The position numbers were made by a program, and so were the translations under genes. 64,000 nucleotides of DNA from Pseudomonas sp. FP2309 (GTDB lineage: Bacteria; Pseudomonadota; Gammaproteobacteria; Pseudomonadales; Pseudomonadaceae), in contig NZ_CP117439.1 of assembly GCF_030687575.1 (NCBI RefSeq), positions 930,001-994,000 of the forward strand, in the 5' to 3' direction. The notes under the pieces were generated by a model. The model did no database searches and was not told the DNA's origin. It saw only the letters and a list, made by a program, of their open reading frames with translations. Every line of letters begins with the position of its first letter. Position 1 is the stretch's first letter. Shown piece after piece: positions 35,958-46,499 of the stretch.

Positions 35958-36554
35958 ATGACTTCGCTTTATCTGGCCTCGGGCTCTCCGAGGCGGCGTG
36001 AACTGCTGACCCAGATCGGTGTGCCTTTCACCGTGGTCAGCGCCACTATCGATGAAACACCCCTTGCGAATGAATCGGCTGTTGCCTACGTCGAGCGTCT
36101 TGCATACGGCAAGGCGACGGCGGGTTTCGCCGCGCTTGACCAGGCTTGCGGCGTCTGTGTGCTGGGTGCCGACACTGCCGTGATTATCGACGGCCAGATT
36201 CTCGGTAAACCAGTGGACCAGGACGACGCCCTGGCTATGTTGATGGCACTGGCGGGGCGCGAACATGAGGTGCTCACTGCGATTGCCGTCACCGATGGGC
36301 TGCGCTGCGAAACGAGATGTGTAAGCAGTCGTGTACTTTTTCGCGGGATTTCTGTCGAGGAGGCTACAGCCTACTGGCACAGTGGCGAACCCCAGGACAA
36401 GGCGGGCGGCTATGCTATTCAAGGGCTTGGATCGGTGTTCGTGGCCGGGCTCAATGGCAGCTATTCCGCCGTGGTAGGCCTGCCGGTGTGCGAAACCGCG
36501 CAACTGCTCTCCCAATTCGGCATACCCTGTTGGCAAAACCTTACCGCGCGCTGA
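35958..36554 (+). CDS. Maf-family nucleoside triphosphate pyrophosphatase
   Basis: A 198-residue Maf/YhdE protein. It shows [19 protein letters not shown] at the N-terminus, the catalytic Asp in [12 protein letters not shown], and [15 protein letters not shown]. Members of this subgroup next to mreBCD hydrolyse dTTP, UTP and pseudouridine triphosphates and were first noted as septation inhibitors. The ATG at 35958 follows GGGAGAGG. It belongs to the mre-rng transcription unit. Confidence 0.93.
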   Translation: MTSLYLASGSPRRRELLTQIGVPFTVVSATIDETPLANESAVAYVERLAYGKATAGFAALDQACGVCVLGADTAVIIDGQILGKPVDQDDALAMLMALAGREHEVLTAIAVTDGLRCETRCVSSRVLFRGISVEEATAYWHSGEPQDKAGGYAIQGLGSVFVAGLNGSYSAVVGLPVCETAQLLSQFGIPCWQNLTAR

Positions 36555-36624
36555 ACGCGTGACGCCAGCGCCCAGCCTTAAGCGATCGGTCACTATTGTG
36601 AAAACGCCTGAACGAGACCCAGCC

Positions 36625-38082
36625 ATGAGTGAAGAGATTCTGATCAATATCACGCCGATGGAATCGCGCGTGGCGGTGGTAGAGAACGGTGTTCTGCAAG
36701 AAGTGCATGTCGAGCGTACCCAGAAACGCGGGATCGTCGGCAACATCTATAAAGGCAAAGTGGTGCGTGTATTGCCAGGCATGCAGGCGGCGTTCGTCGA
36801 CATCGGCCTGGATCGCGCCGCGTTTATCCATGCTTCGGAAATTTCCCTGCGTGAAGGCCCGGCGGTAGAGAGCATCAGTGCGTTGGTGCATGAGGGGCAG
36901 AGCCTGGTGGTGCAGGTCACCAAGGACCCCATCGGTTCCAAAGGCGCACGCCTGACCACGCAACTGTCGATTCCGTCGCGTTACCTGGTGTACATGCCGC
37001 GGACTGCCCACGTCGGCATCTCCCTGAAAATTGAAGACGAGGCCGAGCGCGAGCGCCTGAAGAAGGTGGTCAGCGACTGTGTGGCCGCCGAGGGTATCAA
37101 GGAAGCGGGCGGTTTTATCCTGCGCACCGCCGCTGAAGGCGCCGGTGCCGATGAGATTCTGATGGACATCCGCTACCTGCGCCGTCTGTGGGACCAGATC
37201 GGCGCGCAGATCCAGACGATCGGCGCGCCGAGTGTCATCTATGAAGACTTGGGTCTGGCCCTGCGTACGCTGCGCGATCTGGTCAGTCCCAAGATTGAGA
37301 AAATCCGCATCGATTCGCGGGAAACCTTCCAGCGCACCACGCAATTTGTTGCCGAGCTGATGCCGGAAATTGCCGACCGCCTGGAGCACTACCCCGGCGA
37401 GCGCCCGATCTTTGACCTGTATGGCGTCGAAGACGAAATCCAGAAGGCCCTGGACCGCAAGGTACCGCTCAAGTCCGGTGGCTATCTGGTGGTGGACCCG
37501 GCCGAGGCGATGACCACCATTGACGTCAACACCGGCGCGTTCGTAGGGCATCGCAACCTTGAAGAAACCATCTTCAAGACCAACCTTGAAGCGGCCACCG
37601 CGATTGCCCGCCAGCTGCGCCTGCGCAACCTGGGCGGCATCATCATTATCGACTTCATCGACATGGAAGATGAGGAACACCAGCGCCAGGTCCTGCGCAC
37701 CCTCGAGAAGCAACTGGAACGCGATCACGCCAAGACCAATATCATCGGCATCACCGAGTTGGGGCTGGTGCAGATGACCCGCAAACGTACCCGCGAAAGC
37801 CTGGAGCAAGTACTGTGCGAGCCCTGCAGCAGTTGCCAGGGGCGCGGTAAGTTGAAGACCCCGGAAACGGTTTGCTACGAGATTTTCCGGGAAATCTTAC
37901 GAGAGGCGCGGGCTTACCAGGCCGAAGGTTATAGAGTGCTTGCCAACCAAAAAGTGGTCGATCGCCTGCTTGATGAAGAGTCCGGTAACGTTGCCGAGTT
38001 GGAGGGGTTTATCGGACGTACCATTCGCTTCCAGGTAGAAACCATGTACTCCCAGGAACAATACGACGTGGTGCTGCTCTGA
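36625..38082 (+). CDS. rng: Ribonuclease G
   Basis: A 485-residue single-strand endonuclease of the RNase E/G family, which matures 16S rRNA 5' ends and degrades mRNA. The S1 domain is at about 35-125 (GNIYKGKVVRVLPGMQAAFVDIGLDRAAFIH); catalytic metal ligands are Asp300 (DVNTGAF) and Asp343 (IDFIDMED); the zinc-link CEPCSSCQGRGK follows. No long RNase E-type tail is present, so this is RNase G. The ATG at 36625 gives the conserved MSEEILINITPMESRVA start. In an operon with maf. Confidence 0.96.
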   Translation: MSEEILINITPMESRVAVVENGVLQEVHVERTQKRGIVGNIYKGKVVRVLPGMQAAFVDIGLDRAAFIHASEISLREGPAVESISALVHEGQSLVVQVTKDPIGSKGARLTTQLSIPSRYLVYMPRTAHVGISLKIEDEAERERLKKVVSDCVAAEGIKEAGGFILRTAAEGAGADEILMDIRYLRRLWDQIGAQIQTIGAPSVIYEDLGLALRTLRDLVSPKIEKIRIDSRETFQRTTQFVAELMPEIADRLEHYPGERPIFDLYGVEDEIQKALDRKVPLKSGGYLVVDPAEAMTTIDVNTGAFVGHRNLEETIFKTNLEAATAIARQLRLRNLGGIIIIDFIDMEDEEHQRQVLRTLEKQLERDHAKTNIIGITELGLVQMTRKRTRESLEQVLCEPCSSCQGRGKLKTPETVCYEIFREILREARAYQAEGYRVLANQKVVDRLLDEESGNVAELEGFIGRTIRFQVETMYSQEQYDVVLL

Positions 38083-38158
38083 TCCCCAATCGCGTGTCAT
38101 TTTTGATATCGACAGCCCTTGAGCTGCCGTCCGCCTACTGCCTTGAGGGTCGCCTGAC

Positions 38159-41100
38159 ATGGAGCGTCTGATACGCTTTTTTGCCGCTTTGACCCGTTGG
38201 GGCCTGGGCCTGTGCGCCTTGCTGCTGGTATTGGCGGCGGTCTACGTAAGCCTGGGACGCGAATTGACGCCGCTGGTGGCCGAATACCGTGCGCAAGTCG
38301 AAACCAAGGCCCAGACGGCGCTGGGCATGCCTATGCACATCGGCAGCCTGGAGGGACGCTGGAGCGGCTTCGCACCGGTGCTGCTGGCCCATGACGTGAT
38401 GGTGGGTGAGGGCAGCAATGCCTTGCGCCTGGACCAGGTGGAAGTGGTGCCGGATATCTGGGCCAGCCTGATGGCGCGTGAAGTGCGCCTGGCTCACCTG
38501 CAAGTCAGTGGCCTGCAACTGAGCGCCAAGGAAGACAAAGACGGCCATTGGGCACTGCAAGGGCTGCCGATTCAGGACGATCAGCCATTGGACCCCGAGC
38601 AACTGCTCACGCGCATGCAAATGGTCAAGCGCGTGTCGCTGCTCGACAGCCAGGTCACCTTGCAGCCGCTTGATCAGGCTCCGCTGACCCTCACCTATGT
38701 GGGCCTGAGCCTGCATACCGGCATGACCCGCCAGCGTCTCGACGTACGCCTGACCCTGCCCGACGGCCAGCCCCTCGCTGTGAGCCTGCGCAGCCGCATT
38801 CGTGCCAGCCAGTGGAAAGACGCTGAAGTCCAGGCTTACCTCAGCGTGCCGCAAAGTGACTGGGCCAAGTGGATTCCTGCCAGACTGACCCAGCAATGGA
38901 AGCTCACGCAGTTCAAGGCGGGTGGTGAGTTCTGGATGAATTGGGGCCGCGGCGCCGTGCAAAGCGCCGTGGTGCGTTTGAATTCGCCGCAGGTCCAGGG
39001 CAGTTACGCCGAGCGTAAGCCGGTGCACATTGAAAACCTGGCCCTCACCGCATATCTGCAACGCAGCGAAAGTGGGCTGAAGGTACTGTTCGATTCGCTT
39101 GCGATGACCCTGAATGACACCCGTTGGGAATCACGCCTGCAATTGCAGCAAAGCCTGGCAACCGACAAAGACCAGGAGGTCTGGAAGCTGCAGGCCGATC
39201 GTCTCGACTTGACGCCCATCACGCCACTGCTCAACGCCCTGGCGCCGCTGCCGGAAGGTTTTGCCAAAACCGTCGAACACCTCAAAGCCACTGGTCTGCT
39301 GCGAAATGTGCTGGTGGATTTCCGCCCGCAGGACACCACCGATAACAAAGTCAGCTTTGCCGCCAATCTGGAGCGCGTAGGCTTTGATGCCTACTTCGGC
39401 GCCCCGGCAGCACGTAATGTCTCCGGCAGTATCAGCGGCGACCTTGGCCATGGCGAACTGCGCATGGACAGCAAGGATTTCTCCTTGCACCTGGACCCGA
39501 TTTTCGCCAAGCCCTGGCAATACCTTCAGGCCAATGCGCGCCTGACGTGGAAGCTGGACAAGCAGGGCTTCACCTTGATCGCGCCGTATATCAAGGTGCT
39601 GGGGGAAGAGGGCAAGATTGCCGCCGACTTCCTCATTCGCCTGAGTTTCGACGACGCCAGGGAAGACTACATGGACCTGCGGGTCGGCATGATCGAAGGT
39701 GATGGACGTTTTACCCCCAAATACCTGCCCGCCGTGCTGAGTCCGGCGTTGGATGAGTGGTTGCGCACCGCGATTCTCAAAGGCGCGGTGGATCAAGGTT
39801 TCTTCCAGTACCAGGGCTCGCTGAATCACGATGCGGTGCCGGCTTCGCGCAATATCAGTCTGTTCTTCAAGGTGCATGATGCCGAACTGGCCTTTCAGCC
39901 GGGCTGGCCCCATGTGAGCAAGGTCAATGGCGAAGTGTTTGTCGAGGAGAGCGGTGTACGCATCCTGGCCAGCAAGGGCCAATTGCTCGACACCAAGGTC
40001 AAGGACATCTACGTCAATATTCCCCACGCGCCGACGGGCAAGGACAGCCATCTGCTGCTCACCGGGAGCTTTGCTGGTGGGCTGGGCGATGGCCTGAAGA
40101 TCCTTCAGGACGCGCCGATCGGTACGACCTCGACCTTTGCCGGCTGGAAAGGCGAGGGCGACCTGCAAGGCAAGCTGGACCTGGATATTCCGTTGGCCAA
40201 GGGCATCGAGCCCAAGATCGTGGTGGACTTCCAGACGGACAAGGCACGCCTGCAATTGGCGGAGCCGACGCTGGAACTGACGCAGCTCAAGGGCGACTTC
40301 CGCTTCGACAGCACCAAGGGGTTGAGTGGCGAGAAAATCACGGCCCAGGCGTTCGACCGGCCGATCACCGCGCAGATCTTCGCCGACGGCAAGCCAGGCA
40401 ATATCAGTACCCGGGTCGCCGCCAAAGGGCAGGTCACGGTCAAACGGTTGACCGACTGGTTGAACATCACCCAGCCGTTGCCGGTGTCGGGCGATATTCC
40501 GTACCAGTTGCAACTGAACCTGGCCGGTGCGGATAGTCAACTGATGGTCAGCTCCAACCTCAAAGGTGTGGCGCTGGATTTGCCGGCGCCGTTCGGCATG
40601 CCGGCCAGCCAGGGCCGTGACAGCGTATTCCGCATGACCTTGCAGGGTGCTGAGCGTCGTTATTGGTTCGGTTACGGTGAGCTGGCGAACTTCACCTTTG
40701 CCGCGCCACCGGACAAATTCAGCGAAGGTCGTGGTGAGCTGTTCCTTGGCGAGGGCGACGCCGTGCTGCCGGCTGCCAAGGGCCTGCGTATCCGAGGCGT
40801 GTTGTCGGAACTGGATATCGACCCGTGGCGCAAGCTGGTCAACCAGTATGCCGGCAATGATCCGGGCGGCAGCGCCAAGCAGCTGTTGAGCAGCGCCGAC
40901 TTCAAGATAGGCAGACTCACTGGCTTGGGTACCCAGTTCGATCAGGTGAGTTTGCAGCTGGACCGCAAACCCGCCGCGTGGAGCATGCAGCTCGACAGTC
41001 AGCAGGCCAAGGGGCGTGTGAATGTGCCGGATGCCAAGGGCACGCCGATCGGCATCAACCTGCAATACGTAAAATTGCCGGCCGTGGACCCGACCGTACA

Positions 41101-41974
41101 GGCGGATGAAAACGCGCCGGACCCGCTGGCCAGCATCGATCCCAAGGATATTCCAGCGCTGGATATCGCGATTGATCAGTTGTTCCAGGGACCTGACCTG
41201 GTGGGCGCCTGGTCACTGAGAATTCGACCGACCACCAAGGGCCTGGCGTTCAGTGACCTGGACTTGGGCCTCAAAGGCATGCAGCTCAAAGGCGCCGGTG
41301 GCTGGGAAGGCTCGCCGGGCGACAGCAGCAGTTGGTACAAGGGGCGGCTGGACGGCAAGAACATCGGCGATGTGCTCAAGGGCTGGGGCTATGCGCCCAC
41401 CGTGACCAGCGAAGACTTCCACCTGGATGTGGATGGACGTTGGCCGGGTTCACCGGCGTGGGTCGGGCCAAAGCGCTTCTCCGGCAGCCTGGATGCAGCC
41501 TTTCGCAAAGGCCAGTTCGTTGAGGTCGAAGGTGGCGCCCAGGCGTTACGGGTATTCGGCCTGCTCAACTTCAACTCCATCGGACGCAGGCTGCGCCTGG
41601 ACTTTTCGGACCTGCTTGGCAAAGGCTTGAGCTATGACCGGGTCAAAGGTCTGCTCGCTGCCAGCAATGGCGTTTTCGTGACCCGCGAGCCGATCACCCT
41701 GACCGGGCCGTCAAGCAATCTCGAACTCAATGGCACCCTGGACCTTGTGGCTGATCGTGTGGATGCCAAGCTGTTGGTGACGTTGCCGGTGACCAATAAC
41801 CTGCCTATCGCCGCGCTGATCGTGGGGGCTCCGGCCATTGGTGGAGCGCTGTTCCTGATCGACAAGCTGATCGGCGACCGCGTATCGCGTTTTGCCAGCG
41901 TGCAATACAAGGTGGAAGGGCCGTGGAAGGACCCGAAGATCACCTTCGATAAGCCATTTGAAAAACCAAACTGA
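38159..41974 (+). CDS. YhdP-family giant AsmA-like envelope protein
   Basis: A 1271-residue protein with one N-terminal membrane helix (about 12-33) and a very long periplasmic beta-strand repeat region ending in a C-terminal AsmA-like domain (DLVADRVDAKLLVTLPVTNNLPIAALIVGAPAIGGALFLIDKLIGD). Lengths and ends match YhdP. YhdP, TamB and YdbH are thought to form hydrophobic bridges that carry phospholipids from the inner to the outer membrane in gram-negative cells. It follows rng by 76 bases, as in E. coli, and precedes tldD. Confidence 0.93.
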   Translation: MERLIRFFAALTRWGLGLCALLLVLAAVYVSLGRELTPLVAEYRAQVETKAQTALGMPMHIGSLEGRWSGFAPVLLAHDVMVGEGSNALRLDQVEVVPDIWASLMAREVRLAHLQVSGLQLSAKEDKDGHWALQGLPIQDDQPLDPEQLLTRMQMVKRVSLLDSQVTLQPLDQAPLTLTYVGLSLHTGMTRQRLDVRLTLPDGQPLAVSLRSRIRASQWKDAEVQAYLSVPQSDWAKWIPARLTQQWKLTQFKAGGEFWMNWGRGAVQSAVVRLNSPQVQGSYAERKPVHIENLALTAYLQRSESGLKVLFDSLAMTLNDTRWESRLQLQQSLATDKDQEVWKLQADRLDLTPITPLLNALAPLPEGFAKTVEHLKATGLLRNVLVDFRPQDTTDNKVSFAANLERVGFDAYFGAPAARNVSGSISGDLGHGELRMDSKDFSLHLDPIFAKPWQYLQANARLTWKLDKQGFTLIAPYIKVLGEEGKIAADFLIRLSFDDAREDYMDLRVGMIEGDGRFTPKYLPAVLSPALDEWLRTAILKGAVDQGFFQYQGSLNHDAVPASRNISLFFKVHDAELAFQPGWPHVSKVNGEVFVEESGVRILASKGQLLDTKVKDIYVNIPHAPTGKDSHLLLTGSFAGGLGDGLKILQDAPIGTTSTFAGWKGEGDLQGKLDLDIPLAKGIEPKIVVDFQTDKARLQLAEPTLELTQLKGDFRFDSTKGLSGEKITAQAFDRPITAQIFADGKPGNISTRVAAKGQVTVKRLTDWLNITQPLPVSGDIPYQLQLNLAGADSQLMVSSNLKGVALDLPAPFGMPASQGRDSVFRMTLQGAERRYWFGYGELANFTFAAPPDKFSEGRGELFLGEGDAVLPAAKGLRIRGVLSELDIDPWRKLVNQYAGNDPGGSAKQLLSSADFKIGRLTGLGTQFDQVSLQLDRKPAAWSMQLDSQQAKGRVNVPDAKGTPIGINLQYVKLPAVDPTVQADENAPDPLASIDPKDIPALDIAIDQLFQGPDLVGAWSLRIRPTTKGLAFSDLDLGLKGMQLKGAGGWEGSPGDSSSWYKGRLDGKNIGDVLKGWGYAPTVTSEDFHLDVDGRWPGSPAWVGPKRFSGSLDAAFRKGQFVEVEGGAQALRVFGLLNFNSIGRRLRLDFSDLLGKGLSYDRVKGLLAASNGVFVTREPITLTGPSSNLELNGTLDLVADRVDAKLLVTLPVTNNLPIAALIVGAPAIGGALFLIDKLIGDRVSRFASVQYKVEGPWKDPKITFDKPFEKPN

Positions 41975-42022
41975 CAGCGTGTGGAGTAGCATGGCCGCAT
42001 GCCCATTTCGGAGTGTCGGCCC

Positions 42023-42871
42023 ATGTCCTTTGCGGTAATCCAGATGGTCAGCCAGAGCGATGTGCTGGCCAACCTTGCCGAGGCTCGGCGCCTGCTGGAG
42101 CAAGCGGCGGCGGGCGGCGCGAAGCTCGCGGTGTTGCCGGAAAATTTCGCCGCTATGGGCCGCCGCGACGTGGCGGACATTGGCCGTGCCGAGGCGCTTG
42201 GCGAAGGCCCGATCCTGCCATGGTTGAAACAGACCGCCCGCGACCTCACCTTATGGATAGTCGCCGGCACATTGCCGCTGCCGCCGGAGGGTCAACCGCA
42301 CGCCAAGTCCAATGCCTGCTCGCTGCTGGTCGATGATCGCGGCGAAATCATTGCCCGTTACGACAAGCTGCATTTGTTCGACGTGGATGTGGCGGATGCG
42401 CGGGGTCGCTATCGTGAATCCGATGACTATGCTTTCGGGAGCAATGTGGTCGTGGCGGATACACCGGTCGGCCGCTTGGGTCTGACGGTCTGTTACGACC
42501 TGCGCTTCCCCGAGTTATACAGCGAGCTGCGTGCGGCGGGGGCTGAATTGATTACCGCGCCCTCGGCCTTTACCGCAGTCACCGGCGCCGCGCACTGGGA
42601 TGTGCTGATACGCGCGCGGGCCATCGAAACCCAGTGCTATGTGCTGGCGGCCGCCCAGGGCGGTGTGCATCCGGGTCCACGGGAAACCCATGGTCACGCG
42701 GCGATTGTCGATCCATGGGGGCGAGTACTGGCACAACAGGATCAAGGCGCCGCGGTGTTATTGGCCGAACGCGATAGCAGTGAACAGGCGTCGATACGGG
42801 CGCGCATGCCGGTGGTCAACCATCGGCGCTTTTTCTCGCAGGGCGCACAGCGACCTGCTTCGGAACGATGA
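42023..42871 (+). CDS. Carbon-nitrogen hydrolase (Nit2-like, omega-amidase type)
   Basis: A 282-residue nitrilase-superfamily enzyme with the Glu-Lys-Cys triad: Glu40 in VLPENF, Lys115 in [11 protein letters not shown], Cys157 in [13 protein letters not shown]. The sequence is closest in style to Nit1/Nit2 proteins, which remove damaged metabolites such as deaminated glutathione or act as omega-amidase. The ATG at 42023 begins [10 protein letters not shown]; an in-frame ATG eight codons earlier is less likely. Sits between yhdP and tldD. Confidence 0.9.
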   Translation: MSFAVIQMVSQSDVLANLAEARRLLEQAAAGGAKLAVLPENFAAMGRRDVADIGRAEALGEGPILPWLKQTARDLTLWIVAGTLPLPPEGQPHAKSNACSLLVDDRGEIIARYDKLHLFDVDVADARGRYRESDDYAFGSNVVVADTPVGRLGLTVCYDLRFPELYSELRAAGAELITAPSAFTAVTGAAHWDVLIRARAIETQCYVLAAAQGGVHPGPRETHGHAAIVDPWGRVLAQQDQGAAVLLAERDSSEQASIRARMPVVNHRRFFSQGAQRPASER

Positions 42872-42887
42872 ATTTAAGGCCAAACCT

Positions 42888-44330
42888 ATGAGCGAGTTGT
42901 TGTCCTCAGTCAGTGAACACCTCCTGGCACCCGGTGGCGTGACCATCGAAAGCTTGCAAACCGTGCTGGGCGATCTCGCCGGGCCGGGTATCGACGCCGC
43001 CGACCTGTATTTCCAGGGGCAGATTTCCGAGTCCTGGGCCCTTGAAGATGGCATCGTCAAGGAAGGCAGCTTCAACCTCGACCAGGGTGTCGGCGTGCGT
43101 GCGCAATCCGGCGAAAAAACCGGGTTTGCCTACAGCAATGCGATCACTCTGGAGGCGTTGGGTCTGGCCGCTCGGGCGGCGCGCTCGATCTCCCGTGCCG
43201 GCCAGAACGGTACGGTGCAGGCGTTCAGCACGCAGGATGTGGCCCAGTTGTACGCGCCGGATAACCCCCTGGAAGTGATCAGCCGTGCGGAAAAGGTCGA
43301 GCTGCTCAAGCGTGTCGATGCGGCGACCCGCGCCCTCGACCCGCGTATCCAGCAGGTCACTGTGAGCATGGCCGGCGTGTGGGAGCGCATCCTGGTGGCC
43401 TCCACCGACGGTGGTCTGGCGGCGGATGTGCGGCCACTGGTGCGCTTCAACGTAAGCGTGATCGTTGAGCAGAACGGCCGCCGCGAGCGGGGTGGCCATG
43501 GCGGCGGCGGGCGTACCGATTACCGTTATTTCCTTACTGAGGACCGCGCCATGGGCTATGCCCGTGAGGCGTTGCGTCAGGCGCTGGTGAACCTGGAGGC
43601 CATTCCCGCGCCCGCCGGCACCTTGCCGGTGGTACTGGGGTCGGGCTGGTCCGGGGTGTTGCTGCATGAGGCTGTCGGGCATGGTCTGGAAGGCGACTTC
43701 AACCGCAAAGGCAGTTCTGCCTATAGCGGGCGCATGGGCGAAATGGTCGCGTCCAAGCTGTGCACCATCGTCGACGACGGCACACTGGCCGGTCGCCGTG
43801 GCTCGCTGAGCGTCGATGACGAAGGCACACCCACCGAATGCACCACGCTGATTGAAAACGGTGTGCTCAAAGGCTATATGCAGGACAAGCTCAATGCCCG
43901 CCTGATGGGTGTGGCGCGCACCGGTAACGGTCGTCGCGAGTCCTATGCGCACCTGCCGATGCCGCGCATGACCAACACCTACATGCTCGGTGGCGAAAGT
44001 GACCCGGCAGAAATCATCGCCTCGGTGAAACGCGGCATCTACTGCGCCAACCTCGGTGGCGGGCAGGTGGATATCACCAGCGGTAAGTTCGTGTTCTCCA
44101 CCAGTGAGGCGTACCTGATCGAAGACGGCAAGATTACCGCGCCGGTCAAAGGGGCAACGTTGATTGGGAACGGGCCGGAAGCCATGAGCAAGGTGTCGAT
44201 GGTCGGCAACGACCTGTCGCTGGACAGCGGCGTGGGCACATGCGGGAAAGATGGGCAGTCGGTGCCGGTCGGTGTCGGCCAGCCAACGCTGAAAATCGAT
44301 GCGATCACCGTGGGTGGCACGGGGTCGTAA
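42888..44330 (+). CDS. tldD: Metalloprotease TldD
   Basis: A 480-residue protease subunit with zinc motif HEAVGH (His260, Glu261, His265) and the surrounding [21 protein letters not shown]. With TldE (PmbA, encoded 0.7 kb downstream) it forms a heterodimer that cleaves unfolded peptides, such as microcin B17 precursor and CcdA in E. coli. The ATG at 42888 follows TTAAGG. Pseudomonas gene order yhdP-nit-tldD is kept. Confidence 0.96.
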   Translation: MSELLSSVSEHLLAPGGVTIESLQTVLGDLAGPGIDAADLYFQGQISESWALEDGIVKEGSFNLDQGVGVRAQSGEKTGFAYSNAITLEALGLAARAARSISRAGQNGTVQAFSTQDVAQLYAPDNPLEVISRAEKVELLKRVDAATRALDPRIQQVTVSMAGVWERILVASTDGGLAADVRPLVRFNVSVIVEQNGRRERGGHGGGGRTDYRYFLTEDRAMGYAREALRQALVNLEAIPAPAGTLPVVLGSGWSGVLLHEAVGHGLEGDFNRKGSSAYSGRMGEMVASKLCTIVDDGTLAGRRGSLSVDDEGTPTECTTLIENGVLKGYMQDKLNARLMGVARTGNGRRESYAHLPMPRMTNTYMLGGESDPAEIIASVKRGIYCANLGGGQVDITSGKFVFSTSEAYLIEDGKITAPVKGATLIGNGPEAMSKVSMVGNDLSLDSGVGTCGKDGQSVPVGVGQPTLKIDAITVGGTGS

Positions 44331-44375
44331 GGGGTGGAGCTTCGGGTGGCAATGTTTGCCACCCGGGGAAGGGCA

Positions 44376-44897
44376 TCAACGCAGGCCGCGTTGAGTCTCG
44401 TCCAGCTCACGGATGTACTTGAAGATTTTACGGCTGGTGGCTGGCGCCTTGTTATGCGCCTGCTCGTGCTGGGCCTGACGGATCAAGGAGCGCAATTGCT
44501 GGCGGTCCGCGGCCGGGTAGTCCAGCACGAATTTCTCCAGCACCGCGTCATCGCCAGAGATCAGGCGGTCACGCCAACGCTCCAGGTTATGGAAGCGTTC
44601 GTTGTACTGGCGAGTGGAGGCATCGGTTTGATCGAGCAAGGCCAGAATGGCGTCAGTATCCTGATCGCGCATCAGCTTGCCGATGAACATGATGTGCCGT
44701 TTACGCGCGATGTTTGCCGTGTGCTTGGGTGCATCGGCAAGCGCCCGGCGCATTTCGTCGGTCAATGGCAGTTTTGCAATCAAGTCTTTTTTGAGCGTTG
44801 TAAGACGCTCGCCCAAGTCGACCAGAGCATGCAGCTCACGTTTGACCTGGGTTTTGCTTTTCTCCCCATCGAGGGAGTCGTCGTAAGAATCAACCAT
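44376..44897 (-). CDS. darP: Ribosome biogenesis factor DarP (YjgA, DUF615)
   Basis: A 173-residue, charged, helical protein beginning [32 protein letters not shown]. In E. coli DarP helps active-centre maturation of the 50S subunit. The start is set at the second in-frame ATG (44897), which matches the family N-terminus; the one five codons upstream lacks support. It is encoded opposite to, and between, tldD and pmbA. Confidence 0.93.
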   Translation of the reverse strand: MVDSYDDSLDGEKSKTQVKRELHALVDLGERLTTLKKDLIAKLPLTDEMRRALADAPKHTANIARKRHIMFIGKLMRDQDTDAILALLDQTDASTRQYNERFHNLERWRDRLISGDDAVLEKFVLDYPAADRQQLRSLIRQAQHEQAHNKAPATSRKIFKYIRELDETQRGLR

Positions 44898-45005
44898 GGT
44901 GGCAGTCCGCAAAGAAACGCCGCCATGATAACCAGTCGGGGGCCGCTTGTCCGGCCCGGTCGCTCGATGGCCTTAACCGAAAGCAGAATTTGAGTGGAGA
45001 AAACC

Positions 45006-46352
45006 ATGAGTGCAGCCCAAAGCGTCGGTCCTCAAGCGTTACCGGCACTGCAGGAACAAGTCGAGCAGATCCTTGCCGAGGCCAAGCGCCAGGGGGCCAG
45101 TGCCTGTGAAGTCGCGGTGTCGCTGGAACAAGGGCTGTCGACGTCGGTGCGTCAGCGGGAAGTCGAAACCGTTGAGTTCAACCGCGACCAAGGGTTTGGC
45201 ATCACCTTGTACTCGGGCCAGCGCAAAGGTTCGGCCAGTACCTCCGCCAGTGGGCCGGAAGCGATTCGTGAAACCGTGGCCGCTGCCCTGGCCATTGCCA
45301 AGCACACCTCCGAGGATGAAAGCTCAGGTCTGGCTGACAAGGCGCTGATGGCCAAGGACTTGAAGGACTTCGATTTATTCCACGCCTGGGATATTACTCC
45401 CGAGCAGGCCATCGAACTGGCGCTGACCTGCGAGGCCGCGGCGTTCGATGCCGATGCCCGCATCAAGAACGCTGATGGCACCACATTGAGCACTCATCAG
45501 GGGTGCCGTGTTTACGGTAACAGCCATGGCTTTATTGGCGGATATGCGTCCACCCGCCACAGCTTGAGCTGCGTGATGATCGCCGAGTCCGATGGCCAGA
45601 TGCAGCGTGATTACTGGTATGACGTAAGCCGCCAGGGCGAATTGCTGGCCGATCCGGTGAGCATCGGCCAGCGTGCTGCGCAGCGTGCCGCGAGCCGTCT
45701 GGGCGCGCGCCCGGTTCCGACCTGTGAAGTGCCGGTGCTGTTTTCGGCGGAGCTGGCCGGCGGTTTGTTCGGCAGTTTTCTGGGGGCGATTTCCGGTGGC
45801 AACCTGTATCGCAAGTCATCGTTCCTCGAAGGCGCTATCGGCCAGAAGCTGTTTCCTGAGTGGTTGACCATTGATGAGCGCCCACACTTGATGCGTGCGA
45901 TGGGCAGTTCGGCCTTTGACGGTGATGGCCTGGCCACGTATGCCAAGCCGTTCGTCGAGAACGGCGAGTTGGTGTCTTACGTGCTGGGCACCTACGCCGG
46001 TCGCAAACTGGGCCTGCCAAGCACGGCTAACGCAGGCGGCGTGCATAACCTGTTCGTTACCCATGGCGATGAAGACCAGGCGGCACTGTTGCGGCGTATG
46101 GGGCGTGGCCTGCTGGTGACCGAATTGATGGGCCATGGCCTGAATATGGTCACTGGTGATTATTCCCGTGGCGCGGCGGGCTTCTGGGTGGAAAACGGCG
46201 AAATTCAATTCGCCGTCCAGGAAGTGACCATCGCGGGCAATATGCGCGACATGTTCAAACAGATCGTGGCGGTGGGTAATGATTTGGAGTTGCGCAGCAA
46301 CATTCGCACAGGTTCGGTGCTGATCGAGCGAATGACCGTCGCTGGCAGCTGA
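45006..46352 (+). CDS. pmbA: Metalloprotease subunit TldE (PmbA)
   Basis: A 448-residue partner of TldD. It has the same fold but no HExxH; the matching stretch LLVTELMGHGLNMVTGDYSRGAAGFWVENGE lines the substrate channel. TldD supplies the active site. ATG at 45006 is preceded by GTGGAG. It lies downstream of tldD across the oppositely oriented darP gene. Confidence 0.96.
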   Translation: MSAAQSVGPQALPALQEQVEQILAEAKRQGASACEVAVSLEQGLSTSVRQREVETVEFNRDQGFGITLYSGQRKGSASTSASGPEAIRETVAAALAIAKHTSEDESSGLADKALMAKDLKDFDLFHAWDITPEQAIELALTCEAAAFDADARIKNADGTTLSTHQGCRVYGNSHGFIGGYASTRHSLSCVMIAESDGQMQRDYWYDVSRQGELLADPVSIGQRAAQRAASRLGARPVPTCEVPVLFSAELAGGLFGSFLGAISGGNLYRKSSFLEGAIGQKLFPEWLTIDERPHLMRAMGSSAFDGDGLATYAKPFVENGELVSYVLGTYAGRKLGLPSTANAGGVHNLFVTHGDEDQAALLRRMGRGLLVTELMGHGLNMVTGDYSRGAAGFWVENGEIQFAVQEVTIAGNMRDMFKQIVAVGNDLELRSNIRTGSVLIERMTVAGS

Positions 46353-46371
46353 CAGGCCTGTCGCTTAGAGA

Positions 46372-46407
46372 AAGGCGCGCTATCCCTTGGATAGCGCGCC
46401 TTTTTTA
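46372..46407 (+). terminator. Rho-independent terminator of pmbA
   Basis: Perfect 14-bp stem AAGGCGCGCTATCC / GGATAGCGCGCCTT with a 3-base loop and six T residues, 20 bases after pmbA. Confidence 0.93.
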
Positions 46408-46448
46408 TGTCTGCGTGGTAGGCAAGGGAGATACGTTGACGTTGCGTT

Positions 46449-46484
46449 GATTCTCAATATCATTTAATAATAAATATCATTACC
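46449..46484 (+). promoter_or_regulatory. Fur box (two overlapping copies) before fagA
   Basis: The stretch from 46466 to 46484 matches the 19-bp Fur consensus GATAATGATAATCATTATC at 14 positions, and an overlapping copy from 46449 matches at 11. It lies just upstream of fagA, as expected for this operon, which in P. aeruginosa is iron-repressed through Fur. Confidence 0.75.
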
Positions 46485-46499
46485 GAATGAGTGTGGATC

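Noticed and set aside
39131..41065. A 644-codon open frame antisense to yhdP
   Set aside because: It mirrors the codon periodicity of GC-rich yhdP, has no ribosome site, and its translation is low-complexity Gln/Arg/His-rich; yhdP itself is clearly conserved.
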